Assembly: GCA_035551615.1 (NCBI GenBank)
Contig: DASZNC010000129.1
Span: 1 to 64,000 of the forward strand
DNA: 64,000 bases
Direction: 5' to 3'
Source: JAKCDU01 sp035551615
Lineage (GTDB): Bacteria; Actinomycetota; Acidimicrobiia; Acidimicrobiales; Palsa-688
Part shown: positions 47,298-55,290 of the stretch, piece after piece
Layout of the letters: the number at the start of each line of letters is the position of its first letter
How positions within the stretch are numbered: the stretch's first letter is position 1
Notes under the pieces: model-generated
The model's database searches: none
The model's input: only the letters and a program-made list of their open reading frames with translations
Told to the model about the DNA's origin: nothing
Made by a program: the position numbers and the translations under genes

Positions 47298-47331
47298 AAG
47301 AAGGCCGGGACGTCAGTGTCCCGGCCTTCTT
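47298..47331. terminator. Bidirectional hairpin terminator
   Basis: A perfect 14-bp stem (47298-47311 with 47318-47331) and a 6-nt loop, between the convergent MFS and epoxide-hydrolase genes. Arms end in short T/A runs on each strand. Confidence 0.88.
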
Positions 47332-47344
47332 CGCGCTCAAAGGA

Positions 47345-48478
47345 TCAGCGGACGGTACGGAAGAAGCCGCGCACCTCGTCGACGAAGATCTCGGGCTGTT
47401 CGAAGGCGGCGAAGTGCCCTCCCACCTCGGGCTCGTTCCAGTACCGGATGTCGGAGTACTGCCGCTCGGCCCACCGCCGGGAGGAGCGGAAGATCTCCTT
47501 CGGGAAGACTGATCCGCCCATGGGTACCGAGACCGGCCCGAGCGGCGGGTTGTTGAAGGACTCCCAGTACATCCGGGCCGAGGAGGCGCCGGTGGCGGGC
47601 AGCCAGTAGAGCATCACGTTGTCCAGGATGCGGTCGGCACCCAGCCGGCCCACCGGGTCGCCGTCGGTGTCGCTCCAGGACCAGAACTTCTCGAGGATCC
47701 AGGCGCACTGCCCGACCGGCGAATCGACCAGCCCATAGCCGAGGGACTGCGGTCGGGTCGACTGCTGCTTGGAGTAACCGGAGTCCTTGTCCATGTAGGC
47801 GTTGACCCCGGCCAGGGCGTCCTGCTCCCGTTCGGTCAGTTCGTCATCGGGCCCGGGGAAGCCGAGGACCATGTTGATGTGGATGCCGGCCACGTGATCG
47901 GGATCCTGCTGGCCGATGGCGGTGGTCACCATCGACCCCCAGTCACCGCCCTGGGCGCCGTAGCGGGAGTAGCCCAGCCGGGCCATCAGCGCGGCCCAGG
48001 CATCGGCCGTCTTCTGCACGCCCCAACCGGTCTGCTGGGGCTTGTCCGAGAACCCGTAGCCGGGGAGCGACGGCACGACTACGTGGAAGGCATCGGACGC
48101 CTGCCCGCCGTGGGCGGTCGGGTCGGTCAGGGGGGCGATCACGTCGAGGAACTCGACCACCGAGCCGGGCCAGCCGTGGGTGAGGACGAGTGGGAGGGCG
48201 TCGTCGTGCCGGGAGCGCACGTGGAGGAAGTGGATGCCGAGGCCGTCGATCTCGGTGCGGAACTGGGCGAACGAGTTCAGCCGGTCCTGGCGGGCCGACC
48301 AGTCGTAGCCGTGGAGCCAGTGGTCACAGAGCGACCTCAGATAGTCGAGGGGCACGCCCTGCGACCAGTCGTCGACCGGGGCGGAGTCGGCCCAGCGGGC
48401 CCGGCGCAACCGGTCCTTCAGATCGTCGATCTCAGGGGCGGGGATATCGACGGTAAACGGCTGGATCGCTTCGCTCAT
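47345..48478 (-). CDS. Epoxide hydrolase (EHN-domain alpha/beta hydrolase)
   Basis: A 377-aa enzyme. An N-terminal EHN domain (PFTVDIPAPEIDDLKDRLRRARW in part) is followed by the alpha/beta hydrolase core: HGWPGS oxyanion motif, nucleophile Asp in GGDWGS, and the C-terminal His in VGGHFAAFEQP. It hydrates epoxides to diols; microsomal epoxide hydrolase-like. ATG 48478 is supported by TACGTT 7 nt upstream; a TTG at 48487 with GAGG is an alternative. Confidence 0.92.
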   Translation of the reverse strand: MSEAIQPFTVDIPAPEIDDLKDRLRRARWADSAPVDDWSQGVPLDYLRSLCDHWLHGYDWSARQDRLNSFAQFRTEIDGLGIHFLHVRSRHDDALPLVLTHGWPGSVVEFLDVIAPLTDPTAHGGQASDAFHVVVPSLPGYGFSDKPQQTGWGVQKTADAWAALMARLGYSRYGAQGGDWGSMVTTAIGQQDPDHVAGIHINMVLGFPGPDDELTEREQDALAGVNAYMDKDSGYSKQQSTRPQSLGYGLVDSPVGQCAWILEKFWSWSDTDGDPVGRLGADRILDNVMLYWLPATGASSARMYWESFNNPPLGPVSVPMGGSVFPKEIFRSSRRWAERQYSDIRYWNEPEVGGHFAAFEQPEIFVDEVRGFFRTVR

Positions 48479-48485
48479 CGGGCTC

Positions 48486-48495
48486 AACGTAGCCT
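48486..48495. promoter_or_regulatory. Overlapping divergent -10 boxes (epoxide hydrolase / CoA-transferase)
   Basis: Within AACGTAGCCT, the plus-strand box TAGCCT (48490-48495) ends 6 nt before ATG 48502 and the minus-strand box TACGTT (48486-48491) ends 7 nt before ATG 48478. They share the TA at 48490-48491. The gap is 23 bp, the same size and layout as at 44596-44618. Confidence 0.5.
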
Positions 48496-48501
48496 CAGGA
48501 G

Positions 48502-49704
48502 ATGACCACCGACCCAGTTGCCTCCGGACCGCTCGACGGGGTCAGGGTCCTCGATCTGACGTCTGTGGTCATGGGGCCGTACGGGACCCAGATCCTGGGC
48601 GATCTGGGCGCCGACGTGATCACCATCGAACCGCCGCTCGGTGAGGCCAACCGGGCCATGGGACCGGGACCGACACCACAGCTGTCGGGTGTCGCCCTGA
48701 ATCTTCTGCGCAACAAGCGGAACGTGTCGCTGAACTTCAAGACCCCGGCCGGGCGGGATGCCCTGCTGGCCATCGCCGCCACGTGCGACGTGTTCGTGAC
48801 CAACCTGCGCCCCGGCCCACTGGCCCGGGCCGGCATCAGTTACGAGGACGTGGCCGCCGTCCGGCCCGACATCATCTACTGCCAGGCCCACGGCTACCCG
48901 AGCGACGGGCCGCGCGCCAACGAGTCGGCCTACGACGACGTGGTGCAGACAGAAACCGGCATCGCTGATGCCACATCGCGCCTCACCGGCCGGCCCATGC
49001 TCGCCGCCACCATCCTGGCCGACAAGGTCTGCGGCCTCACCATCGTCTACTCGGTGACAGCCGCTCTCTACCGGAGGTCGGTGACGGGACTGGGCGACCG
49101 AATCGAGATCCCGATGGCGGAAACCGTGAGCGCCTTCACGCTGGTGGAGCACGGCGCCGGGGCCATTCCGGAGCCGGCGCTCGGGCCGGCCGGGTACCTG
49201 CGGGTCCTGAACGAGGAGCGGGGCCCGTGGCCGACGACCGACGGTTGGATCATGGCCCTGCCCTACACCCATGAGCACTACGACTCGATCTTCAGGGCGA
49301 CCGGACGAACCGACCTGGTCGGCGACCAGCGCTACGCCACCGCCCACGCCCGGATCACCAACTCTCCCTGGTTGTACCACCAGGTCGGGTCGATGATGGC
49401 CGGGCGGACTACAGCGGAATGGCTCGCCTTCTTCCGCGAGCACGACGTGCCGGCCGCCCCGGTGGCGACACTCGCCGATCTGGTCGCCGGCTTGCCGATC
49501 GGCCACCACCCCGTGGCCGGCGCCTACCGCCAGATCCCCCCTGCGGTCCGCTTCGACCGATCCCCGCAGGCGATCCGCCGGCCCGCCCCTCTGATCGGCG
49601 AGCACACCGATGAGGTCCTGGCCGAAGCCGGCTACCAGCCGGGCGGTATCGACGAACTGCGCCGCTCGGGTGTGGTCGGCACGGTGCCCGGCGAGTTCGC
49701 ATGA
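48502..49704 (+). CDS. CaiB/BaiF family (class III) CoA-transferase
   Basis: A 400-aa enzyme moving CoA between carboxylic acids. PLDGVRVLDLTSVVMGPYGTQILGDLGADVITIE (in parts), NLRPGPLARAG, and the active-site Asp in ESAYDDVVQTETG (about residue 152) fit the family. Substrate cannot be assigned; neighbours (epoxide hydrolase, dioxygenase, enoyl-CoA hydratase) suggest catabolism. Its 3' end overlaps the opposite-strand membrane-protein gene by 73 bp. Confidence 0.92.
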   Translation: MTTDPVASGPLDGVRVLDLTSVVMGPYGTQILGDLGADVITIEPPLGEANRAMGPGPTPQLSGVALNLLRNKRNVSLNFKTPAGRDALLAIAATCDVFVTNLRPGPLARAGISYEDVAAVRPDIIYCQAHGYPSDGPRANESAYDDVVQTETGIADATSRLTGRPMLAATILADKVCGLTIVYSVTAALYRRSVTGLGDRIEIPMAETVSAFTLVEHGAGAIPEPALGPAGYLRVLNEERGPWPTTDGWIMALPYTHEHYDSIFRATGRTDLVGDQRYATAHARITNSPWLYHQVGSMMAGRTTAEWLAFFREHDVPAAPVATLADLVAGLPIGHHPVAGAYRQIPPAVRFDRSPQAIRRPAPLIGEHTDEVLAEAGYQPGGIDELRRSGVVGTVPGEFA

Positions 49705-51017
49705 GCCATACGTAGCGTCGCCCTCACCATGACGGCGGCAAAAAGGGCGTAGGTGGCCAGGATCTCGACAGTGAACCAACCGGTCAGCTTCAGCGTCAGG
49801 CTCAGCCCCAACTGCTGGACCTGAGCCGGGGTCACGCCGAAATCGGCAGCCGTCGGCGCACTGGCCAGCGCCACCGCCGATGCCAACTGGGAGGACATCA
49901 CGATCAGCGCGCCGACGACGGCGGCGGCGCCGACCGCCTTGTTGCGGAGCCGGACGGCCACCGCCGACAGGGCCAGGATCACGACCGATACGGTCACCGT
50001 CCCGACGATCATCTCCCACGGTTGACGGAAGGCGTTGCCCTCGTTCTGCGAGATGACCCGACCGCCGGACTGGAAGACGAAGGTCTCGTGATCCCAGGGG
50101 GGCAGGAACATGCCGGCCACGACCGCGGCCAGGGCCAAGACGAGGATGGTCCACGCCCACCGTTCGTGGGCATCCTCATGGTCGGCCTCCGGCCAGCCCG
50201 GGATCATCTGGGTCGGGTGGGGCTGGTCGACGACCATCTGGAGGACCGACGTGTCGCTGGCCGCCGGCACGGCCGCGGTCGCGTCGTGCGGGCCGGCCAC
50301 GGCGATGGCCCTCGTCGGGCTGGGCTCGGTCTCGACCGACGACTCCCCGACCATTGACTCCCCGACCGGCGAGCCCTCCCCGACCGACGACTCCCCGATC
50401 GATGACTCCCCGACCGGCGAGCCCTCCCCGTCCGACGACTCCTCCACCGACGCTTCCCCGAGCCGCCCCTCCGCCGGCGACTCCTCGGGCGGCGACCCAC
50501 CGAGCGGCGCCGGCCCGAACGGCGACTCCTGGTCCAACGGGCCCGCCTCGCCGGTCGTCGCCAGAACCGGACCGCCGGGGGCGCCCGTCGGGGCGTGACG
50601 GGAGCGGGCGGCGAGCACGGCGAGGACTGCACCGACGGCGCCGGCGACCCACGCCAGCTCCATCAGCCAGAGGCCGCTCGAGACTGTGCCGGTGCCGTCG
50701 TGGAACGCCTGGCCCAGATCGGTCCCCCTGAACCCCAGCTCGGTGAGGGCCAAGCCGACGGCCAGGGCGGCGGCGATCGGAGTCCGGTGGGGGCCGGTCA
50801 GACCGACGATGAGGGCGAGCGCCCAGCCGGCGGCGAGGACGGCATAGCCGGTGGCCTGATCGGTCTGCGACACCAACGAGCCGAGACTGTGGGTGTACGT
50901 CGGGAACATGGCCACGACGTGCAGGACGACGGTGCCGAGGAGGAAGACGGCGGCGGCGAAGTCGAGTCCGGCCGGCCGTCGGTGGTCGATCCCGTGGTGC
51001 TCTGTGGCCGTCAGCAT
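49632..51017 (-). CDS. Unknown polytopic membrane protein with acidic Ser/Gly/Glu repeat linker
   Basis: A 461-aa protein from ATG 51017 (AAAGGA upstream). Four N-terminal helices (residues ~18-160), a disordered acidic linker (~170-260) with two near-identical 16-residue units built on GEGSPVGES, then about four C-terminal helices (from WTILVLALAAVVAGMFL). No family is recognised. The C-terminal coding end overlaps the CoA-transferase gene tail by 73 bp in antisense. The hydrolase gene ends 13 bp upstream of its start. Confidence 0.7.
   Translation of the reverse strand: MLTATEHHGIDHRRPAGLDFAAAVFLLGTVVLHVVAMFPTYTHSLGSLVSQTDQATGYAVLAAGWALALIVGLTGPHRTPIAAALAVGLALTELGFRGTDLGQAFHDGTGTVSSGLWLMELAWVAGAVGAVLAVLAARSRHAPTGAPGGPVLATTGEAGPLDQESPFGPAPLGGSPPEESPAEGRLGEASVEESSDGEGSPVGESSIGESSVGEGSPVGESMVGESSVETEPSPTRAIAVAGPHDATAAVPAASDTSVLQMVVDQPHPTQMIPGWPEADHEDAHERWAWTILVLALAAVVAGMFLPPWDHETFVFQSGGRVISQNEGNAFRQPWEMIVGTVTVSVVILALSAVAVRLRNKAVGAAAVVGALIVMSSQLASAVALASAPTAADFGVTPAQVQQLGLSLTLKLTGWFTVEILATYALFAAVMVRATLRMAHANSPGTVPTTPERRSSSIPPGW
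50356..50451 (-). repeat. Two 48-bp tandem units (16-aa acidic repeat)
   Basis: GACTCCCCGACCGGCGAGCC begins at 50356 and recurs at 50404, a 48-bp period, with 31 of the first 33 bases or more shared. It encodes the Gly/Glu/Ser repeat of the membrane protein linker, itself made of smaller GESSV-like units. Confidence 0.7.
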
Positions 51018-51030
51018 GGTCCTTTGATTA

Positions 51031-51933
51031 TCACCGCCCTTGGCTGAGAGGAACCTCAATGGCGTATGAGTGTCTCCAATCAGCCAGCAGCGACCGTACC
51101 GCCGTGACCAGCGAGATGGGCTGGTCGATCATGACATGGTGGTAGGCCAAAGGCAGCTGTATGACCGGCGCGGTGCGGCCCAGCGCCTCGTACATGCGCC
51201 GGCCCAGGTCCTCGGTGACCAGCCCGAACTCGGCCTGCAGCACCGCCACCCGACAGGAGATGGCGGCCAGCGTGTCGGCCCCGGTAACGGCCAAATTGTC
51301 GAAGAAGGTCGGGTCGAACTTCCACGTCCACCCGTCGTCGACCTGGTGGACGGAGTGGGCGGCGATGTGCTCCAGGACATAAGGGAGGTTCTCCGGCTGC
51401 TCGGGCACCGTCCGAAAGCGAGACAACGCCTCGTCCCGGCCCGGGTACATGCGCAGCGGGCCGAAGGCCTGCCGGTTGCGGCTGGCCTCCTGCTCGGGGG
51501 CCAGCCCGCGCACGGGCGAGTCGATGATGATCACTCCCTCGAACTGTTGGCCGAAGCGGGCGGCCGAATGGAATGTCGCCACGCCGCCCAGGCTGTGGGC
51601 CACGATCACCGGCGGCTGACCGGCCCGACCGGCCGCCGCCATCTCGGCGATCTCTTCGGCCCAGATGTCGAAGGTGTAGATCGGACGTCGGCCCGAGTCG
51701 CCGTGGCCGGACAGGTCGATGGCGGTCACGAAGCAGTCCCGGGCGAAGAAGGGGGCGATGTGGTCCCACCAGCGGCTGTGGGCCCCGCCCCCGTGCACCA
51801 GGAGCAGCCCCGGCCGGGACGGATCACCCCATCGGCGGAAGGCGATCTGGCACCCGGCCACCTCCTCGGTTCCGGTTACGGCCTCGGTGGCGAGCGCTGC
51901 GGTGAACCAGGGGGGCGGGACGGCATCGGTCAC
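51031..51933 (-). CDS. Alpha/beta hydrolase
   Basis: A 300-aa alpha/beta-fold hydrolase. LLLVHGGGAHSRWWDHIAP forms the oxyanion region, DLSGHGDSG the following strand turn, and AHSLGGVATF the nucleophile elbow with Ser; the catalytic His is in YHHVMIDQP near the C-terminus and the acid probably in the VLQAEFGLV strand region. Substrate is unknown; the fold includes esterases, haloperoxidases and meta-cleavage product hydrolases. It lies next to an extradiol dioxygenase gene on the opposite strand, which makes a meta-cleavage role conceivable. Confidence 0.88.
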   Translation of the reverse strand: MTDAVPPPWFTAALATEAVTGTEEVAGCQIAFRRWGDPSRPGLLLVHGGGAHSRWWDHIAPFFARDCFVTAIDLSGHGDSGRRPIYTFDIWAEEIAEMAAAGRAGQPPVIVAHSLGGVATFHSAARFGQQFEGVIIIDSPVRGLAPEQEASRNRQAFGPLRMYPGRDEALSRFRTVPEQPENLPYVLEHIAAHSVHQVDDGWTWKFDPTFFDNLAVTGADTLAAISCRVAVLQAEFGLVTEDLGRRMYEALGRTAPVIQLPLAYHHVMIDQPISLVTAVRSLLADWRHSYAIEVPLSQGR

Positions 51934-52041
51934 GGCGGCAGGGTACCGGGCGGCCTGTCCCGCTCGCCGGGACAGGGCCCGGATGGCTGGTGTACCGGCC
52001 CCCTACGCTGGTCGATCGACGTCTTCCCTCTAGGAGGCCAC

Positions 52042-52938
52042 ATGCCGGTCCGTTCGCTGGGTTACATCAGGGTGGGTGCTGAGGACCTCGACGCCTGGCG
52101 CCGCTTCGCCGGTGAGCTCCTGGGGATGGAGACCGTGACCGGCGACAACGCCGACGCCGCCTACTTCCGGATGGACGACCATCCCCACCGTCTGGTGGTC
52201 CTCCCGGCCGCCCAGAACGGTGTCGAGGCCATCGGCTTCCAGGTCGGAGGTCCCGAGGAGCTGGCCGAGCTGGTCGCCGCCGTCGAGGCCACCGGCACCA
52301 AGGTCACCCAGGTCGAGCAGGCCGCCTGCCGGGACCGGCGGGTCACCGAAGCCGTCTCGTTCGACGACCCGGCCGGCAATCCGCTCGAGCTGTTCTGGGG
52401 CGTGGCGCTGGCCCACTCGAAGGTGTCCACGCCGCACGTGTCGTCCTTTGTCACCGGAGATCAGGGCATGGGCCACGTGGTGCTGACCGTCGGTGACGGA
52501 CCGGCCTCCTACGAGTTCTACACCCGCACCCTCGGGTTCAAGGGCCGGAACACCATGCGGCTTCCGGCCGCCCCCGCCCCGGACGGGAGCCCCCGGTTCG
52601 AGAGCCTCTGGTTCCTCGGGTGCAATCCCCGCCACCACACCGTCGGCCTGCTGCCGATGGCCGGGCCGGGCCGCTTGATCCACTTCATGGTCGAGGCCGC
52701 CACCCTCGACGATGTGGGCCGGGCCTGGGATCGGGCCGAGCGGCTCGATGTACCGATCATGCAGACGCTCGGTCGCCACACCAACGACCGGATGGTCTCG
52801 TTCTACGTCATCGGCCCCGGCGGCTTCGCCGTCGAGTTCGGCTACGACGGTCTACGCGTCGACCACGAGGAACCCGTCTACGAGATCACCGAAGGCGAGT
52901 TCTGGGGCCACAAGTTCATCAACTTCCCGACCCTCTAG
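52042..52938 (+). CDS. Extradiol catechol-type dioxygenase (VOC superfamily, BphC/HsaC-like)
   Basis: A 298-aa two-domain VOC protein from ATG 52042 (TAGGAGG upstream). The C-terminal catalytic domain has the 2-His-1-Glu iron site: His in GMGHVVLTV, His in RLIHFMVE and Glu in GGFAVEFGYDG; Tyr and His residues of the active site (NPRHHTVGL) are present. This matches type I extradiol dioxygenases that cleave 2,3-dihydroxybiphenyl- or steroid-derived catechols. Its stop and the opposite gene's stop share the palindrome CTAG. Confidence 0.9.
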   Translation: MPVRSLGYIRVGAEDLDAWRRFAGELLGMETVTGDNADAAYFRMDDHPHRLVVLPAAQNGVEAIGFQVGGPEELAELVAAVEATGTKVTQVEQAACRDRRVTEAVSFDDPAGNPLELFWGVALAHSKVSTPHVSSFVTGDQGMGHVVLTVGDGPASYEFYTRTLGFKGRNTMRLPAAPAPDGSPRFESLWFLGCNPRHHTVGLLPMAGPGRLIHFMVEAATLDDVGRAWDRAERLDVPIMQTLGRHTNDRMVSFYVIGPGGFAVEFGYDGLRVDHEEPVYEITEGEFWGHKFINFPTL

Positions 52939-53726
52939 GAGCGGCCGGCCGCCTGGTCGCGGCCCCGGGAGATCACACCGGGGACCCGGTCGGCGATACC
53001 GCCGGCCTGATCGCTGCGACTCCACGACCGCGACGTCTCCAGTTCGATCTCGAGGGCCCGCTCTGTGGTGTCCGCTTCGATGCGCCGGTACGACGCATGA
53101 AAGGCGGTGACCGCCGGCCTGTGGTTCCCGGCGATGGTGGCGGCCAGGGTGGCCACGGTCGGCATCAGTTGATCGTGGGCGACGACCTGGGTCACCAGCC
53201 CGGCTTCGAGAGCCCGCCCGGCGTCAACGAAGTCGCCCGTGAAGCTCATGCGCCGCGCCATGGCGAACCCGACCCGTTGCGGCAGTAGGACTGACAGACC
53301 CCATCCGGGCAGAATCCCGACCCGGGCGTGGGTGTCGGCGAATGCGGCCCGCTCGGAGGCGACCAGGAAGTCACAGTTGAGCGCCAGCTCCAGTCCTCCG
53401 GTGATGGCCACGCCGTTGACCGCTCCGATCAGCGGCTTGGCCAGAGGCTTCCAGGGGGAGTTCGGGGGCAGGTCCCGATTGCCGGTGGCCAGAAGCTTGG
53501 AGTCGCGGCTCAACTCCTTTAGATCCAGGCCGGCGCAGAAGGCCGGGTCGGCACCGGTCAGTACGACGACGGCCACGTCATCGCGGTCGCCCAGGTCGGC
53601 CATCGTCGACTGGAGCGAGGCGAGGAGGGCACCGGAGATGGCGTTGCGGGACTGAGGCCGGTTGAGGGTCACGGTGGCGACCCCGTCCGTCACCTCCAGA
53701 AGGACGGGATCGTCGGACCCGGTCAG
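52935..53726 (-). CDS. Enoyl-CoA hydratase/isomerase family protein, probable CTG start
   Basis: A 263-aa crotonase. DGVATVTLNRPQSRNAIS, AFCAGLDLKEL (oxyanion hole), NGVAITGGLELALNCDFLVAS (first catalytic Glu) and DTHARVGILPGWG are present. The second catalytic Glu is His/Thr here, as in some actinobacterial EchA proteins, so simple hydration is doubtful. No ATG/GTG/TTG fits the family start; CTG 53726 does, overlaps the upstream stop as CTGA and has GGAGGT 7-8 nt upstream. Confidence 0.88.
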   Translation of the reverse strand: MTGSDDPVLLEVTDGVATVTLNRPQSRNAISGALLASLQSTMADLGDRDDVAVVVLTGADPAFCAGLDLKELSRDSKLLATGNRDLPPNSPWKPLAKPLIGAVNGVAITGGLELALNCDFLVASERAAFADTHARVGILPGWGLSVLLPQRVGFAMARRMSFTGDFVDAGRALEAGLVTQVVAHDQLMPTVATLAATIAGNHRPAVTAFHASYRRIEADTTERALEIELETSRSWSRSDQAGGIADRVPGVISRGRDQAAGRS

Positions 53727-54043
53727 CTCCGCACCTCCGCCCGGCGGCGACCCGACATCATGGCCACGGCCACCGCCGCAACCGCAATCTGGATGAGCAG
53801 GGTGCCGAACCAGTGCACGTGGAAGACGTGCTGCCCGAAGAAGCCGCCCAGGATACTGCCGATCAGTCCGGCTCCGACGGTGGCCAGGAATCCGATCGGG
53901 TGCCGACCCGGAGCGATCAACCGACCGAGGGCCCCGAGTATGAGACCGACGATCACAGTGGAGACGATGGCCCACAGCGCCATGCCGATCAGCGGCAACA
54001 CGACGAAGAGCACCACCAGTACCGCGAAGAGGGCCAGGATCAC
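53723..54043 (-). CDS. GlsB/YeaQ/YmgE-family small membrane protein
   Basis: A 106-aa protein with three to four helices and the family's GLILGALGRLIAPGRHPIGFLATVGAGLIGSILGGFFG region (quoted in overlapping parts), a transglycosylase-associated-protein (Transgly_assoc) fold. Members are induced by envelope or acid stress. TAGCGT lies 6 nt before the GTG start. It is coupled to the enoyl-CoA hydratase gene by a CTGA overlap. Confidence 0.85.
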   Translation of the reverse strand: MILALFAVLVVLFVVLPLIGMALWAIVSTVIVGLILGALGRLIAPGRHPIGFLATVGAGLIGSILGGFFGQHVFHVHWFGTLLIQIAVAAVAVAMMSGRRRAEVRS

Positions 54044-54049
54044 GACACG

Positions 54050-54055
54050 ACGCTA
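54050..54055 (-). promoter_or_regulatory. Candidate leaderless -10 box TAGCGT (GlsB gene)
   Basis: TAGCGT on the minus strand, 6 nt before the GTG of the GlsB-family gene; no Shine-Dalgarno. Confidence 0.4.
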
Positions 54056-54086
54056 CCGCAGTGGTCGGAAGTCGCGATCAGCGGCC

Positions 54087-54092
54087 TAACTT
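54087..54092 (+). promoter_or_regulatory. Candidate leaderless -10 box TAACTT (PPOX gene)
   Basis: TAACTT ends 6 nt before ATG 54099. The intervening GAGGAC could also act as a very close ribosome site. Confidence 0.4.
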
Positions 54093-54098
54093 GAGGAC

Positions 54099-54485
54099 AT
54101 GCTCGACGAAATCGCCAAGGAGTTGCTCGGCGGCAAGAACTACGCCGCCTTCACCACCCTCCTCCCCAACGGTCAGGTCTCGACCCAGATGATGTGGGTG
54201 GATGCCGATGACACCCACGTTCTGATCAACACCGAGGTCGGTCGCCAGAAGTACCGCAACGTTTCCCACGACCCGCGGGTGGCGGTCATGGTTTTCGACC
54301 CGGCCAACCCCTATCGCTACGCCGAGATCCGGGGCCGGGTGGTCGGGACCATCACCGGCACGGAGGCTCGTGAACACATCGATCACGTGAGTCACAAATA
54401 CACCGGCGGCCCCTATGCCAACCCGATCGGCACCGAGCGGGTGATTCTGCAGATCGAACCGGAACGGGTCCGCTCGCAGGGCTGA
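54099..54485 (+). CDS. PPOX-class (split beta-barrel) flavin/F420-dependent oxidoreductase
   Basis: A 128-aa protein: YAAFTTLLPNGQVSTQMMWVDADDTHVLINTE, KYRNVSHDPRVAVMVFDPANPYRYAEIRGRV and a C-terminal GGPYANPIG (quoted in parts) match the pyridoxamine-5'-phosphate-oxidase-like family, especially the F420-dependent actinobacterial subgroup (TIGR03618 type). Substrate unknown; cofactor choice is not proven by the sequence. Confidence 0.82.
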   Translation: MLDEIAKELLGGKNYAAFTTLLPNGQVSTQMMWVDADDTHVLINTEVGRQKYRNVSHDPRVAVMVFDPANPYRYAEIRGRVVGTITGTEAREHIDHVSHKYTGGPYANPIGTERVILQIEPERVRSQG

Positions 54486-54525
54486 GCCGGGTTTGGTCGA
54501 CCGGTTCGGGGGGAAGACGAATTCC

Positions 54526-54717
54526 ATGACCAAGCCCAACGATGCCACCCGCGCCGAAGAGGACAAGGAAGCGACGGCGGCCCATTCGGCTGACCGGCCC
54601 CCGACCGACGAAGAGGCGGAGTTGGCCCCCGAGAAGGCCAGCGCCGAGACGGCCAAGGATTACGACGAGATGGCCAAGACCGGCGCCCAGGTCAAGGGCG
54701 AAGGCGAGCTTCCGTAG
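54526..54717 (+). CDS. Small acidic, disordered hypothetical protein
   Basis: A 63-aa protein from ATG 54526, with GGGGGGAAGA-type purines upstream. It is rich in Glu, Ala, Asp and Lys with no hydrophobic core and ends KGEGELP. No family is recognised. Codon use and third-position GC fit the neighbours, so a real gene is likely but not certain. Confidence 0.5.
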   Translation: MTKPNDATRAEEDKEATAAHSADRPPTDEEAELAPEKASAETAKDYDEMAKTGAQVKGEGELP

Positions 54718-54778
54718 GTTCGTAGCCGCCGATCACCTGGTGTGGTCGGCGGCTACGACCGACGTGGCTCGGGACCGG

Positions 54779-54784
54779 TAGGGT
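54779..54784 (+). promoter_or_regulatory. Candidate -10 box TAGGGT (PaaI thioesterase)
   Basis: TAGGGT ends 9 nt before GTG 54794 with no Shine-Dalgarno between. Confidence 0.3.
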
Positions 54785-54793
54785 CCAGCGACC

Positions 54794-55228
54794 GTGGCCG
54801 ATCCCCTCACCGAAGACGAGCAGAACGCCCGCCGTCAGGCGATCCCGAAGGTCATGGTCACGACGCCATACATATCCGGCTTGGGCTTGGTGTTCGACCG
54901 CTACGAGCCCGACGACGTGGTCGTGCGGCTGCCGTTCGACGAGGCGCTGACCAATGACGGGAGCTACTACCACGGGGGCGTGATCGCCGCCGTCATCGAC
55001 ACCGCCGGTGCCGCGGCCGCCTGGTCGAATCATGATTTCGACAAAGGAGCACGCGCGTCCACGGTCAGTATGACCGTCCAGTACGTCGGTGCCGCCAAAC
55101 GGTCGGACCTGATCTGTTCGGCGCGCACCGTGAAACGGGGCAAGGAGTTGACCTTCACCGAGATCACGGCGGCCGACGACGCCGGACGCACGGTGGCCCA
55201 CGCCGTCCAGACGTATCGGATCGTCTGA
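54794..55228 (+). CDS. PaaI-family hotdog thioesterase
   Basis: A 144-aa hotdog protein. SYYHGGVIAAVIDTAGAAAAW carries the HGG catalytic turn and Asp of the PaaI/4-hydroxybenzoyl-CoA thioesterase family; STVSMTVQYVGAAKRSDLICSA is the central strand pair. It should hydrolyse an acyl- or aryl-CoA thioester in the cytoplasm. Confidence 0.87.
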   Translation: MADPLTEDEQNARRQAIPKVMVTTPYISGLGLVFDRYEPDDVVVRLPFDEALTNDGSYYHGGVIAAVIDTAGAAAAWSNHDFDKGARASTVSMTVQYVGAAKRSDLICSARTVKRGKELTFTEITAADDAGRTVAHAVQTYRIV

Positions 55229-55290
55229 ACGCCGGGCCGGCGACAATGTCGTTCGGGTGACTCCGGGGCCCGGTGCGGTATCAAGGGGTC

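Noticed and set aside
50356..50451. CRISPR-like repeats
   Set aside because: The two 48-bp units are in frame inside a coding linker and have no spacers.
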